A stretch of 64,000 bases of DNA from Botryosphaeria dothidea. Lineage: Eukaryota > Ascomycota > Dothideomycetes > Botryosphaeriales > Botryosphaeriaceae. The stretch spans positions 3,100,001 to 3,164,000 of the forward strand of contig WWBZ02000051.1 in assembly GCA_011503125.2 (NCBI GenBank), read 5' to 3'. The notes under the pieces are model-generated. The model worked only from the letters and a program-made list of their open reading frames with translations, ran no database searches and had not been told where the DNA came from. Both the position numbers and the translations under genes were made by a program. The number at the start of each line of letters is the position of its first letter. Position 1 is the stretch's first letter. This document shows, piece after piece, positions 12,914 through 23,768 of the stretch.

Positions 12914-13079
12914 GGGGCTTTTCGTCAAGGTAGTGTGACTAGTTCATTTTCTGTATCCTCATCCAAGAGGAGACTTCAGGAACGATGACTTGGAACCCCG
13001 AACGGGCGGCTTTTTACTTGTTAGATGGTCACGGGAGAATTTTACCGCGGTCATAGAATCGGGAAAGCTTAGTGGAAGG

Positions 13080-13290
13080 ATTTTGAGGATAATCCGTCCA
13101 GCGGCTGAATCCTCTTGGTGCTACTAAAGTGCTCTTCTGTCCTTGGAAGTCTGTCCACAGGTACATGAAATCCCTTGTTTGACTCAAATATTCTCGAGGC
13201 CAATTCCCCACACTCTAGTTTTCGGAGGTACCCCCACAAATTTCCATACCGGCTTACCGGGCCTTTGGACCGCGCCACTGGTACGCCCTC
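13080..13290 (-). pseudogene. Relic of a C-x-C zinc-finger gene
   Basis: The minus strand contains a decayed copy of the last finger of the intact zinc-finger gene at 18648-19457. Read in the matching frame it gives CTCGQ.SK..RAL, then two adjacent TAG stops, then HQ.DS. The intact gene has CTCGQAFKGQKALRQHQRDS. Base similarity is visible over about 80 nt, for example around 13145-13190 against 18720-18765. Neither a start nor the upstream fingers are recognisable, so this is a fragment. The intact copy is about 5.5 kb away in the same orientation, which suggests a local duplication followed by decay. Confidence 0.65.
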
Positions 13291-14253
13291 AAATTGGCGG
13301 CCGTAGTCTCATAATGCAGGAGTTACTACCTCCTCGTCGTCTGATTGGTATGTAGCTCACCATCCCCATGCTCATGCTCTTCCCATCACCCTCTGAGCCT
13401 CGGTAGCCACATTGGGGTACACTGCACCGGGCAAATTATCTCTCCCTTCTCGTCAGTCTTCTTCATACTCTAATATCTGCGATATTGCCGAAAACGGCGA
13501 CTTGGTTCCAGCGCCGCTCAAGCAAGGAATCCTTCAATTGAATTGCTAGCTGAATGGTGTGACAAGGTCACATGATCCTTTCAGCACAATATTAACCATG
13601 GCATAGTCGCATAAGTCATGAGGGTGCCGCATTGTTACACTACAAAGGAGACATCATTAATTCTCCACATCAGCCTCACCCAGAACCACGACAAGCGTCG
13701 GACGTAGCCGCACAATGTTCAGAAAATCCCTGGCAATTACTGGTAACACCCTTTTGGATTCATTCATTATGCTTGTCAAGCGATATGAGCATCAATCCCG
13801 ATGCCCATGACACAAGACTACATATTGCAGGGACGTTCATAATCTTGCTTTTATTTCAACACTTGAACGAAAGACAGTTGCAGGTCTGCGGAACGGACCT
13901 CTTCTCAAATTTCAAAGCTATAGAGGAAGCAAGGAGAGCGACAACCGAATATGAGGTCCGATGTGTACGCGAGAATATTACTTGGCTTCCGCAAACGGAA
14001 ACGCTACCGAAAGCAAAACACCTATTGGTAATGAACGCTCGACAAGCCACTTTGTGGTGTAAATAATCATACTGGCATAGAATTTTCACTTAATGTAATG
14101 CCAAAACGTCATTCGCAATTGCTACTGTAACTGTTCTGTGAGGTTGCGGCTGATGATCAACCAGTAACCACACTTTTTTGCCGGCTTTTACCGTCGATGA
14201 CCTGAGATACCATACGAATGCTGCGGATGAAAGGTGTACAGGGAGAAAGTGGA

Positions 14254-14261
14254 TATATAAA
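14254..14261 (+). promoter_or_regulatory. TATA box of the dead oxidase gene
   Basis: TATATAAA lies 83 nt before the ATG of the L-amino-acid-oxidase-like pseudogene. It is a good match in a sensible place, so the promoter may outlive the coding sequence. Confidence 0.45.
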
Positions 14262-14343
14262 GGTCTTTCACTCAGAATCATCGCTCTTCCTCATCTCACT
14301 CTCAGTTGATCTCCTGCACTGATTTCCAACATCTTTTGACAAA

Positions 14344-16612
14344 ATGCCCAGCCGCACCGAAACCCCTCCCTCTCCTCAAATTTCGTGCAAATATCAGTGG
14401 GCTCGACAGGTCGCACGAAATAGACTTGAAGAGGACTTCAATATTCTTAACGAAAAAGTCAGCGCCGAACAAGGAGCGGGTCTTGCTAAAGATGTCGCAG
14501 AGTTGCTTGGCAGAACGCAAGGCAGTAAGCTCACCGGCGATGCTCCTGATTCAGCAGGTAAATTCAAGGTCGGCATTATTGGGGCTGGATGCTCAGGGCT
14601 TTTCACGGCTATGATTCTGGACCACCTCCGAGAGAAAATCAAAGGCATTGACATCGACTACGAGATTCTCGAAGCTGCTGGCGAGGAGCGGCTTGGTGGA
14701 AGGCTCTACACGCACAAGTTCTCCTCTGAGCCACACGACTAATATGATGTAGGCGCTATGCGATTTCCTGATGGAAAAAATAAGATCATGGAAAGGTAAG
14801 GCCTGATCATAAAATACTATTTGAATGACCTTCTAATTTAATAAATTCATTAGGACTTTCCGACTGTTCAACTTGCTCGGCATCAGCGAGGAAAACGATA
14901 ACCTCGTTCCCTACTATTTCAAGGACGAAGACAATGTTTGTCCGAGCTATTACAACGATATCCGCAAGGTTAGTACGGTAGAAAAGGAGAACGATCCATA
15001 CGAACTGAATATCGGGTTGCCCGATGACGACAAAATTCGTCCTGAGTAAGCCCACACTTTGCACAATGCTATCTACAACTCTAAACAAAACGATAGCCTC
15101 ATCAACCACGATCCAAGCACAATTATGGATACGGTGCTCAAGCCATACGCAGATCAGGTCAAACAGCATCTTGAAGGGGCTGAAGGTGCGAAAAAGCCAG
15201 TCAGCCAAACAAATGAAGGAGGCGACAGCTGGATACCACTTGAGGATGCAGACTTCATGAGCACACGTCAATATCTTCGATCGTAGGTCTTCACTCGATA
15301 ACACGCCTTTCAAAAAAAAAATTTGCTCAGATGATCATAGGGATAAGAATTCGCTGGGCGCATTCAACTTTAAAACTATTGAGTGGTTAGAGACTTTCGA
15401 ATTGTAAGTTTACCCAATACTTTGATGCCAATATTTGCTGAGACAGCCTGAAGTGGGACAGGATGATATGACCAGGCTCTCACAGAGACCGTTCTAGAGT
15501 CACTGGACTTTGATAAGGAAGCCCAATGGTACTGCGTCTACGGCGGAACGCAGCAGGTTGCCACAAAAATGGTGGAGCAGTTGCGCAACACGCCCGAGTA
15601 CAACCACAAAGTGACTGCCATTACACGTAAGCCAGGTGGCATAATGAGTCTCACCATCAAGCAAGGCGACGCGTTGACATCAGATACGCGGGATTACTTC
15701 GCTGTCTTCAACTCGACAACTCTCGGCGCCCTGCAGCGCATGGACCTCACCAAAGCCGGGCTGCACTACGGAGCCAAGCAAGCAATCCGCTCGCTTCGTT
15801 AAGGCGCCTCCTGCAAAGTCGGAATGAAGTTCAAGTCTGCCTGGTGGGAGCTTCCCCCATACAACATCAACAAAGGAGGCATGGGAAAGACCGACCTCCC
15901 TCTTCGTGTTTGCGTCTACCCATCTTACAACCTCAACGCTCCGAAAGGGGAGTCGGCTGTCCTCCTGTGCTCATACACATGGGGGCAGGACGCGCAGCGG
16001 CTCGGCTCTCTCGTCTCGCGCTCCTCTCCCGACTCGGAAGACGAGCTCCGCGACGTCCTCTTTCACAACCTCGCACTGCTACACGCCCAAAAGCCCGAGG
16101 ACTACGACGACCTGCTCGCCACGATCAAGCGTGAGTATGTAACTCACTATGCGTACGACTGGTACCAAGACGAGAACACCGCAGGCGCATTTGCCTACTT
16201 CGGCCCCGGCCAGTTCAGTCGCATGTGGCCCGAGATCATGAAGCCGAACGGCTGGCTGTATCTGATTGGTGAGGCGGCGTCGGCACACCACGCCTGGATC
16301 GTTGGTGCACTCGAATCTGCCGTGCGCGCTGTCTATCAGATGCTGCAGACGCTCCACTTGCAAAACAAGGGTTACAAGCCATACTAGAAGGCCATGGAAT
16401 TGCTTGAAACAGATCATCCCGGCTCGCTATTTGGACCGTTGCCAATGGAGATGCCAGACCGGTCGCTGGGAGTGAAGAAGGGAACGAGGACCGTGCGCCT
16501 GCCATCAAAGGATGCTCCCATGACGTTCACTGCTAAACAGGTTATTCTGAGCTTGATCGAATCGGTTACCGAAGATGTTGAAGCTGGCGGAGAGAATCGA
16601 GTTCAGAAGTAG
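14344..16612 (+). pseudogene. L-amino-acid / flavin monoamine oxidase-like pseudogene
   Basis: The conceptual product is an FAD amine oxidase of the fungal L-amino-acid oxidase type. The dinucleotide-binding motif GIIGAGCSGL lies at about residue 75, followed by an acidic strand end and a GRLYTH segment. Further blocks match the family: DVGAMRFP, IEWLETFE, GTG*YDQALTETVLES, CKVGMKFK and the C-terminal GWLYLIGEAASAHHAW. Introns are visible at about 14796-14852, 15046-15094, 15285-15331 and 15405-15454. Lesions are TAA at 14740-14742 (a Tyr site), a one-base phase error across the intron near 15285-15331, TGA at 15464-15466 (a Trp site), TAA at 15800-15802 (a Tyr site) and TAG at 16385-16387. 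The last stop is at 16612. Reading frame is otherwise well kept, so the loss is recent. The TATA box is intact. Confidence 0.85.
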
Positions 16613-16757
16613 TTCATTGGCTTTAAGGAAATTGTTTGAAGTTTGCTTGTATGCCGAGGGTCATGAATCCAAACTGCAGTTTTTACTTCTGCTTTTATTG
16701 ACTATCGATGGTATGGTCCGTAACTACAACTTGCTTGTGAAGCATCGCAACACACCC

Positions 16758-17741
16758 TCAAGATCGTGGTACGTCGGTGTCTGGAACATTCAGCGTGGTA
16801 AAATTCCAAGTCTTACCACCATCCGTGGTCGACATCTTTCCACCGGTCGCGCCTTGCTCCCAATCTCCGGTATGGCCAAAGCTTTGATCCGCTCTGCTTA
16901 GCGTGATGGAGACATCCTCCCAGCCTAAATATTTATCAGTCACTGCTTGCTTTGTCGCATTGCAGATATTGTGAGAACTGAAAGACGTACTGTGCGCTGG
17001 AGCAGTGGCACAAGTGCCGGCTGCACACTCGATGGAGATGTAAAAGATCTCGCCATGCTCTCCCTTACCTGTAGAGACGCTGTCAGTCTTGAAAGTGTAG
17101 AAACGGCTACTCTCAGCCCCGGTGACGTACTGGTCGAGACGCTAGACACTAGCTTGTCATTGACATAGAGATTCTGGTCCCACATTTGCGTTTGGGAATT
17201 CAGCTTATCTAGAATCTGTGTCAGTTAACGTGTCAACAAGAGCTGAATATCAGGCCCGACTTACAGTGCGTCTTGATTCGAGACCCGGCGGCGGCCTTGA
17301 CTGGTGTGCCATTTTCGACATTGGAGCCTGGCCACGATGTCACTTCAGCGTTGGTTCAAGCAGGGACATCAACTGGCCGTCTTTACCTATCAGCGTATAT
17401 GCGAAGTTAAACCAGTTGCTTCCGAGGTTGGTGCAGTACCCGCTCCTGTGAGGTTTTAGCGACATGTCCTTAGGGAGTTGCTGGATTCACCGAGCCACGC
17501 CATACCCTTCTGGGCTATTCTGGGTAACCCCTTGGAGGAAGGAGGCCTGGTTTTCCATCATGATGGCGCTCCATAATGCAACATCTCCCGTGACAGGATT
17601 AGGGATATCTCCGACGACCAGTGTGGCGGAAGCTTCCTGAATCCATGCATCGGAGTTCGCATAGAGGGTAATAACGTCGAGGTTGGCAATGGCTTGGTGG
17701 ATGAGCGCCAAAAGGGCGCCAGTAGCTGCGAAGGCTCTCAT
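16758..17741 (-). CDS. Small secreted protein, possible frameshift
   Basis: Five exons on the minus strand: 17506-17741, 17265-17445, 17131-17208, 16991-17068 and 16758-16924, about 245 residues. I start at the second ATG (MRAFAAT), because a TATA-like element at 17814-17823 is only about 13 nt from the upstream ATG at 17801. An N-terminal hydrophobic stretch ending near Ala-Asn looks like a signal peptide. Blocks such as FLQGVTQNSPEG, EIFYISIECAAGTC and GGKMSTTDGGKTWNFTT suggest a beta-rich secreted fungal family that I cannot name. Exon 2 is one base out of phase. Either one base is lost near 17345-17355, or a very short (44 nt) intron starting GTAAAG is removed there, which does restore frame. 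Function unknown. Confidence 0.6.
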
Positions 17742-18647
17742 AGCGGTTTGGATGTTTGCTTGAATGGAAAGAGGATAGGGGATGGTGCGAAGAAACCCCA
17801 TGGAAGATGCAGGACTTATATGTACAGCGTGGCGTACCTACAGGTATGACCGAGCTCTGAGTCGGCAACTCCTTCATGGCTAGTACAAGATCCGAAACCC
17901 GTATTGTAGGTATCCGATTCAGCTAGGTACCCACCAGATCTACCCATCAGAACTCGTATAGAGCGGGGAGAGAACAGTGCTGGTGCTCTTTGATTGGCTG
18001 TATTGTGTAAAGCGGTAGAATACGACGTGTTTTAATTTGATACTGGTGCGAATACTGGTAGACATCCTTTTGCGGAAACAGGTGCTTAAGATCATAAGAC
18101 TCGACCGTCAAAATTGCAAGGTCTCCAGCAACATGGCACCACAGTCAGGTAAGGATTTGGAGTCTTACCACGAGTTTTGAAACCCACAATTGCGGGCCAT
18201 TTCGGACAATTTAATAAACGGAATGTGGCCTCGGCCCTTCTCCTCCGCATAGCCGCCCGTAACTCCCTTATTCCTTCCTACTTCATAATTTTGTAGTAAA
18301 ATCATCCGGGTGCTCAGAAGCACAGACCTACTTTATCAGCCCATTGTTCACACAGCCGGCAGAGAGACATAGCGTCGTTTGCGAAACCAGCTAGAGGCGG
18401 AGAAAACAACACTTTTTGAAACACAAATTAGCCCCTTGTAATTTTCCATTTTTAATTCTTGGCACGAACAGGCGCTTTCCCACTTCGTCATAGCTCTCTA
18501 CAACGACTAGTTGCTGCTACTGTCTCTTTTTCGTTGTTTCATGGTGTTGGATTCGCAATGCTCTCAAATGAGCACCTGGCAGTCTTGAAGTGATGTTGGT
18601 CCGATAAACCTCGGGACCAAACCGGGAGAACTCCGCGGAGGAGCTGT
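17742..18647. other. Intergenic region
   Basis: About 0.9 kb holding the promoter of the minus-strand secreted-protein gene (TATA-like ACATATAAGT, minus strand, 17814-17823) and the 3' flank of the zinc-finger gene. I see no gene. Confidence 0.55.
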
Positions 18648-19457
18648 TCATGGTCTGGTACATCTTCCTGGAGCTTCCTCTGTGACTTGGTGTTTTGGAG
18701 AATCCCGTTGGTGTTGACGCAAAGCCTTTTGGCCCTTGAAAGCCTGTCCACAAGTGCATTTCGTGTCTCTTGTAGGGCCATTCATCCCTTTCACCCGTAT
18801 ACCTTGCATCCCTACGTATTCCTCCTGATGCTTCGCCGACAATGATGTCTCACGCTGGCTCACGCGACGCACCCTTCCCGTATAAACTGTCACTTCGCCA
18901 CCAGGTTTATGGGCCGCAGTGCCTCGCAGATGCTCATACATCTCCGGCCAACCGTCGAAGTAGCGGCCGCATTCACATAGCACACACGTCATCGCCTCCG
19001 CACTTTCTGATTCCTCCAACCTTTCCTCCTCAACACCCTTCTCTTCTAACACCTTGGCCAGATTCGGCGTTACATGCCCAAGCGGCCTCATCAGCACCAT
19101 CGCAGGCTTATCCGCAAAAGGTTTCGGCAGCGGATGCACTGTCTGCCTGTGCCGCCGCAAAGCATTCGTGCTCTTGAATGTCCTGCCACAATCACACGGA
19201 ACTTCGGGCACGTTGTCACCAGTCTTGTTTCCACCCGCGGTCTTGTCCGCGCCTCTTTTGTGCACCGCCGCATCCTTGCGGTGCTTCTTCAGCGCGTCTT
19301 TGCTTTGAAACTGCTTCCCGCAATCGCAGCGGAGCTCTGCGAGGGCGGCGGCCTGGCGTGCTTTTTTGGCCTCTTTGGCGGCGGCGCGTTTGACAAGGAC
19401 TTCGGCGCGGGGCTTTGGGATGTAAGAGTTTTGGGCCGGGAGTTGGAAGGTAGCCAT
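18648..19457 (-). CDS. Four-finger C2H2-like protein with C-x-C spacing
   Basis: A single exon of 269 residues starting at an ATG at 19457. Four finger-like modules share the pattern C-x-C-G-x-x-F-x(7-8)-H-x(3-6)-H: RCDCGKQF (about residue 43), PCDCGRTF (about 87), LCECGRYF (about 159) and KCTCGQAF (about 233), each followed by paired His. Classical C2H2 fingers have two to four residues between the Cys, so the single-residue spacing is unusual yet repeated in all four modules. The N-terminal 40 residues are Ala/Lys/Arg-rich and could serve as nuclear import signal or DNA contact. DNA or RNA binding is inferred. A decayed copy of finger 4 lies at about 13.1 kb. Confidence 0.75.
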   Translation of the reverse strand: MATFQLPAQNSYIPKPRAEVLVKRAAAKEAKKARQAAALAELRCDCGKQFQSKDALKKHRKDAAVHKRGADKTAGGNKTGDNVPEVPCDCGRTFKSTNALRRHRQTVHPLPKPFADKPAMVLMRPLGHVTPNLAKVLEEKGVEEERLEESESAEAMTCVLCECGRYFDGWPEMYEHLRGTAAHKPGGEVTVYTGRVRRVSQRETSLSAKHQEEYVGMQGIRVKGMNGPTRDTKCTCGQAFKGQKALRQHQRDSPKHQVTEEAPGRCTRP

Positions 19458-20511
19458 TGGGGGGGGGGGATTTCAAAACAGAGATGGCCAAAACTGGAAA
19501 AACTGTAAATTTCGTGGGAGGAGGTTCTTAGTTGTGCAGAGATATGGCGATGTTCATGGTCTTTTGAGGTGGAATTTGGACACGTCAGGATCTACAATGT
19601 GTTGCATGGGTTTGATGCAGGCGTGCGGCGTTGGATGAAAATTATATAAGCGCGCGGTTGGAGAGCCAGATTTATTTATCTTTCAAGGCAAAAGGATGAG
19701 TAGGGAGTTAAGACACTTTTTGGAGTGATAATATTTATGGGTTGATAATGTTTAGAGGCCGCGAAGTTCATGAGCCTCAGTATATTGGCGTCTGTGTTGC
19801 ATACTTGCTTTCCCTTTTGAGTCGATATTCTTAGAGATGCACATGTGTGCAAAACAATTGAATTATAGTTCTTATTTTCGCAAATTATTCTTAGGTTTTT
19901 TGTGCCTGTTCAAACGCAAGAGCGCAATCGCGTGAAAACTAAGTGCCGACTACCGTTGAGCGCTTGCAAGAAGCCGAGGCCAAGCCCTCGCGCGCAACTG
20001 TACATACTTCCTAAAGGGTCGTAACGAATGGTGCAGGCTGTAGCACATTTGGGGGCGAGATCCTTCGCTGCAGCCGAAGCTTGGCACCGGATGCGATACG
20101 AGCGTGCTGGCAACAATGAAGATACTGAATCATCTTCAATGGATGCCGGTATTGGGGCTGAGATCTTCAAAAGGACTTTTTGGTATTTCGTGAGATATAT
20201 GTTGATCACCGAACGGTAGGCCAAAGAAACTTGCGTAACCGGCGTTGATCAACTGCATAAGCTTTCTTTCCCGATTCTCGCCCGGGGTGTGCTGGGGATC
20301 TTTCGATAAACTCGTATCCAGCTCACCAGTTCGCCTGGATCTGCACTCGCAAATAACTCATACAGCCGAGGAGGATCACTCTCCGTGATGGAATGGTAGC
20401 TCAGCAATGGATCATGCGTTTTGCCTCTTCGTACCCGAACTTCTTTAAATTCGCTCAGGTTTCCCTCATTCACAATTCAACCGCAAAAACTTCCAGGATA
20501 TCACAGGGAAA
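19458..20511. other. Intergenic region, possible remnants
   Basis: About 1.05 kb between the zinc-finger gene and the receptor-L-like gene, which are divergent, so it should contain both promoters. TATATAA-like sequence at 19643-19650 suits the zinc-finger gene. Minus-strand frames at 19910-20224 and 20249-20473 read partly protein-like (for example RLYELFASADPGELVSW) but have no start context, domain or partner exon that I can support. They may be gene remnants. Confidence 0.45.
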
Positions 20512-21801
20512 ATGGCATTGACGATGATTCGCCTGACTTTTGTTTCGGCCCTTGCAGCCGTGGTTGCGGCCCAAAATGCCACTGGTATATTCTGAGTCCC
20601 AGTGTTGCCTGGATAACCGGACTGACGACTCGCAGAATGCTCCGTCGAAGGCACGAAAACCATCGGCAGTCAGGAGGAAGCTGATAGCCTCGCCGCCGCT
20701 TGTCCGACATTCACCGGAAGCGTTACGCTCGGAAACTTCATTCCATACCACGGCATCACCTTCAACGGCATCAAGGAGATCACAGGCTCCCTCACCACGC
20801 AGGACTGGGACAGCGTGACGGCCGACTCCCTGGAACGCATCGGCGGCACCTTCGAGAACCACGACTCGTACACCGTCACCATGGACTTCCCCAAGCTCTC
20901 CTACGTCGGCGGCATCTCCTTCACCGAATCCAACGCCATGCGCCCCGGCCTGCAGCACATCCTGTTCCCGAGCCTGACGACCGTGAACGGCGACCTGACC
21001 ATCATCGGCAACCACTACCTCTCAGAGGTGAACATGCCCAACCTCAAGAGCGTCAACGGCCTCTTCCGCCTCGCCGAGAGCTTCGGCGTCTTCGGCCTCG
21101 ACCTCGACAAGCTCGAGACGGCCTCGCCCGGCGGCCTCGACTTCAGGGGCAGCTTCTGGAAGTAAACCAGCCCCTCCCTCCTCCCCTCACCCCCTCCCCA
21201 AGACTGACGAATCCTCCCTCCTAGCGGCATCCACCTCGCCTCTATCCAATCCGTCCACCCGAACTTCAAGATAGTCGCCTACAGCACCGGCAACTGCAGC
21301 GAGTGGGACGCGCTGCGGGCCGACGGCGGCGCGCTCGCGACGACCGAACAGTACAGCTGCGAGGGCAACTGCGCGAACATCTATTCCGGGAGGTGCTCCG
21401 GCCAGCGCCCGACTACTAGCACAAGGTCAGCAACCCCCACCGCAACGATGACGCCTTCTTCTGACGCCACCTGGACAGCAGTGCCGACGCTTAGGCCTTC
21501 TTCCTCTTCCAACGACGACGGCGAGTGCGATCCCGAGTGCCAGGATTATCGCCGCGTTTGGCTGATGATTAAGCTCGTGGCTGGGATTGGTGGGAGTGTG
21601 GCTGTGCTCGTGATTGTGTTGGGTGTCTTGTGGTGTAGGCGGAGGAGGGTGGAGCATAGGCGGACGGATAGGCAGGCAGCTGAGGGGGTTGATGGGGATG
21701 GAAGGATGGCGGCCGTTTCCGGTGATGGAACTTCTGGTTGTGGAGATGATAAGAGCGGCATCAGTGATCTGCTGCCGCCGTATGAGGGTCATGCAAGATA
21801 A
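20512..21801 (+). CDS. ECM33/receptor-L-domain type I membrane protein
   Basis: Three exons; introns 20585-20635 and 21162-21224 keep frame, giving 391 residues. It starts at the ATG before a hydrophobic signal peptide ending AAVVAAQ. The luminal or extracellular part has beta-solenoid rungs such as SVTLGNF, LTIIGNHYLSEVNMPNLKS and HPNFKIVAY, typical of the ECM33/SPS2 and receptor L-domain fold, and a Cys-rich tail (CEGNCANIYSGRC, CDPECQDY). A Thr/Ser-rich stalk is followed by one transmembrane helix (about residues 315-338) and a basic RRRR stop-transfer. The acidic and Gly-rich cytoplasmic tail is about 55 residues. Most ECM33 proteins are GPI-anchored; here a true helix plus tail suggests a wall or surface sensor, which is inference. 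Confidence 0.8.
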
Positions 21802-21835
21802 AAAAGTTTCTAGCTCGGAAGTCATTGAACCGAGT

Positions 21836-21935
21836 CTGTGATGAGGGTGTGAGGTTGTAATGAGTTGGTAATGAGAACATGAAGTCGAAGTGAGTCGGTA
21901 ATGAGGAAATGAGGCCGTAATGGATTATAAATTAT
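21836..21935. repeat. Degenerate GTAATGAG repeat
   Basis: Several imperfect copies of a roughly 12-22 nt unit containing GTAATGAG or GTCGGTAATGAGG sit just downstream of the membrane-protein stop codon, in its probable 3' UTR. No coding role is visible. Confidence 0.4.
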
Positions 21936-22149
21936 TATGTGACCAATAGGTAATGATCACGAAGTGCGTGGAATATCGCCTGTACAACAAGCAGCCGTCT
22001 CTCATCTATGCGTTTATTGCCATGCCGGGGGAATCTCTTCAGAAGACGCTCAAACTCCGCGCATGCAAAACACGAAAAAGGAAGCCACAGAAACCCATGA
22101 TGCGAAGATACGCTCATCCGAATAACCTACTGAAAATCAGATTCATCTC

Positions 22150-23186
22150 TTACCGCACAATGCCGTCAAAAACCCTCTGATTCCGCTCCACATCAGCGTC
22201 ATCCGGCATACGTCCGAAGCCGTACAGGTCCGGATGCGCCAAAACGCCGCTGACGCTCTGGGCAACCTGAACGGTCGCGAGCAGCGTCACCAGGACGAAA
22301 AAGGTGGGCAACACGAGCGCGCAGATCTCCTGCGCCAGGAACGCGTCGGTCCAGCGGATCGAGTTGTTGCCGACGGTGCCCCAGTACACGAAGAAGGTCC
22401 GCGTGAACGCATATGCGAACAGCGAGAACGCCAGCGCATAGACCCAGCCCCTGAGCGCCGGCGGGACGCTCCAGGCTGCCGAGGCGGCGCGGAGGGAAAG
22501 CAGCATTTTGGCGATGGCGGCGATGGCGAGGACGGCCCAGGCGGTTTGCAGCGCCATGTAGACGTAAATGTACTCGGGGAAGGCGGAGGGCTCGCTCCGC
22601 GTGAAGTACTCATAGCTGTCATATGCGTCGATGACCGACTGGTAGGCCCAGATGAAGAGGCCGAGGTAGACGATCGTGAAAATGACGAACAGGCCGAGCA
22701 GGAAGTGGGCTACGGGCTTCCAGCCGCTGCTGGAGGTGGCGGCCGGGTTGCGTAGGCGGTCGAGGCCGTTGGGGATGGCGAGAAGGACGGCCACCAGGGT
22801 GAGGCACATGGCGATCCAGTAGAAGATGTGCGAGACGATGCTCATGCGCCAGAAGTTGGCGATAGTGAAAACGACGTTGCAGCCGACGAGGAAGAATCGG
22901 ATAAAGTTGATGAAGACGTAGCTGGAGCATGGTCAAAAGGAGCAAAAAAGGTGATATCGAGGAATCGTAAAACTTACAGGAGCCAGAAGGCAACGGCCAA
23001 GCCAAAATTGTGCCATTTAAGTACTTCAAATCTGTACGGCACCCGCTTCTGTGCTCCCAGCCACAAGCAGCCAATGATGATCAGAGCGACTATTTCAATG
23101 CACTCGACGGCAACGGTCGCTTTGGAGTAGGGGTCCTCGAACAGGCCTGGGCAGGCTGTAGAAGAGCCGTAGCTGTAGCGTGCCAT
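22150..23186 (-). CDS. Seven-transmembrane membrane protein, unknown
   Basis: Two exons, 22978-23186 and 22150-22921, with a 56 nt intron (GTAAG..CCAG), giving 326 residues. It starts at MARYSYGSS, about 75 nt downstream of a TATATA element on the minus strand at 23260-23265. Seven hydrophobic segments alternate with short polar loops: about residues 25-45, 60-82, 88-112, 128-150, 180-203, 218-240 and 252-278. The N-terminus holds one Cys (TACPGLF) and would face outside in a receptor-like topology. I see no CFEM, rhodopsin or transporter signature, so seven-helix receptor-like protein is as far as the sequence goes. It is convergent with the ECM33-like gene. Confidence 0.75.
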
Positions 23187-23768
23187 GGTGAGAAGATGGT
23201 TCAGATTGTGTTTGTGGAGATGGTCAAAGAAGCGAGGATTGTAGCCCCGAGGCTCAGGGTATATAGAGTAGAGCGGATGGCTATTTGCAGTGGGGGCCAT
23301 CGATTTCTGAAAACGATGTGACTCCGCAGAGTCGTACAATCGCGGCGTTGCTGGCACGCGAGGAGACACAAGCCACACAGGACCGAACGATGATTGACTG
23401 CATACCGTCGTTTTGCTCTATGCGGTGTGGAAGGATTTGACAGGAAGCTTGGCGGCAGCCACAACGGGGCCATTTGCCGGGCGGATGATCTGCATTGGGA
23501 TGTTCAATTGGTTGTGTGACGTCTAAATTTAGGCGCAATAAGTTTTCCCCAATGTAGGAGTCAGCCAAGGCCAGGCAGCGGTCGCTAGACGTGGTATGAT
23601 GAAGGCGCCCTCCCATATAGCAGGCCGCGGTAAGGAACTGGGGATTGGTCTGCACGGTCACCGTTTATTTTAACCGCGTGCCTCGGGTATAACCGAAAGA
23701 TCCCTGTAGGTCTCGTTTTGCAACATGGAAAGGTAGCTACCGAAGTAAAAATACCCGTGTCAGATTCA
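23187..23768. other. Intergenic region
   Basis: About 0.58 kb. It includes the TATA-containing promoter of the seven-helix protein (minus strand) and the 3' flank of the first oxygenase paralogue. No gene seen. Confidence 0.6.

Larger units (their letters stand above)
12914..14343. other. Intergenic region with zinc-finger relic
   Basis: About 1.4 kb, AT-rich and broken up by stops in all frames. Apart from the zinc-finger relic at about 13080-13290 and the TATA element at 14254, listed separately, I find no gene. Confidence 0.6.

Noticed and set aside
14740..16387. mRNA editing as an explanation for the oxidase pseudogene stops
   Set aside because: A-to-I editing cannot turn UAA into a Tyr codon, and a phase error is also present.
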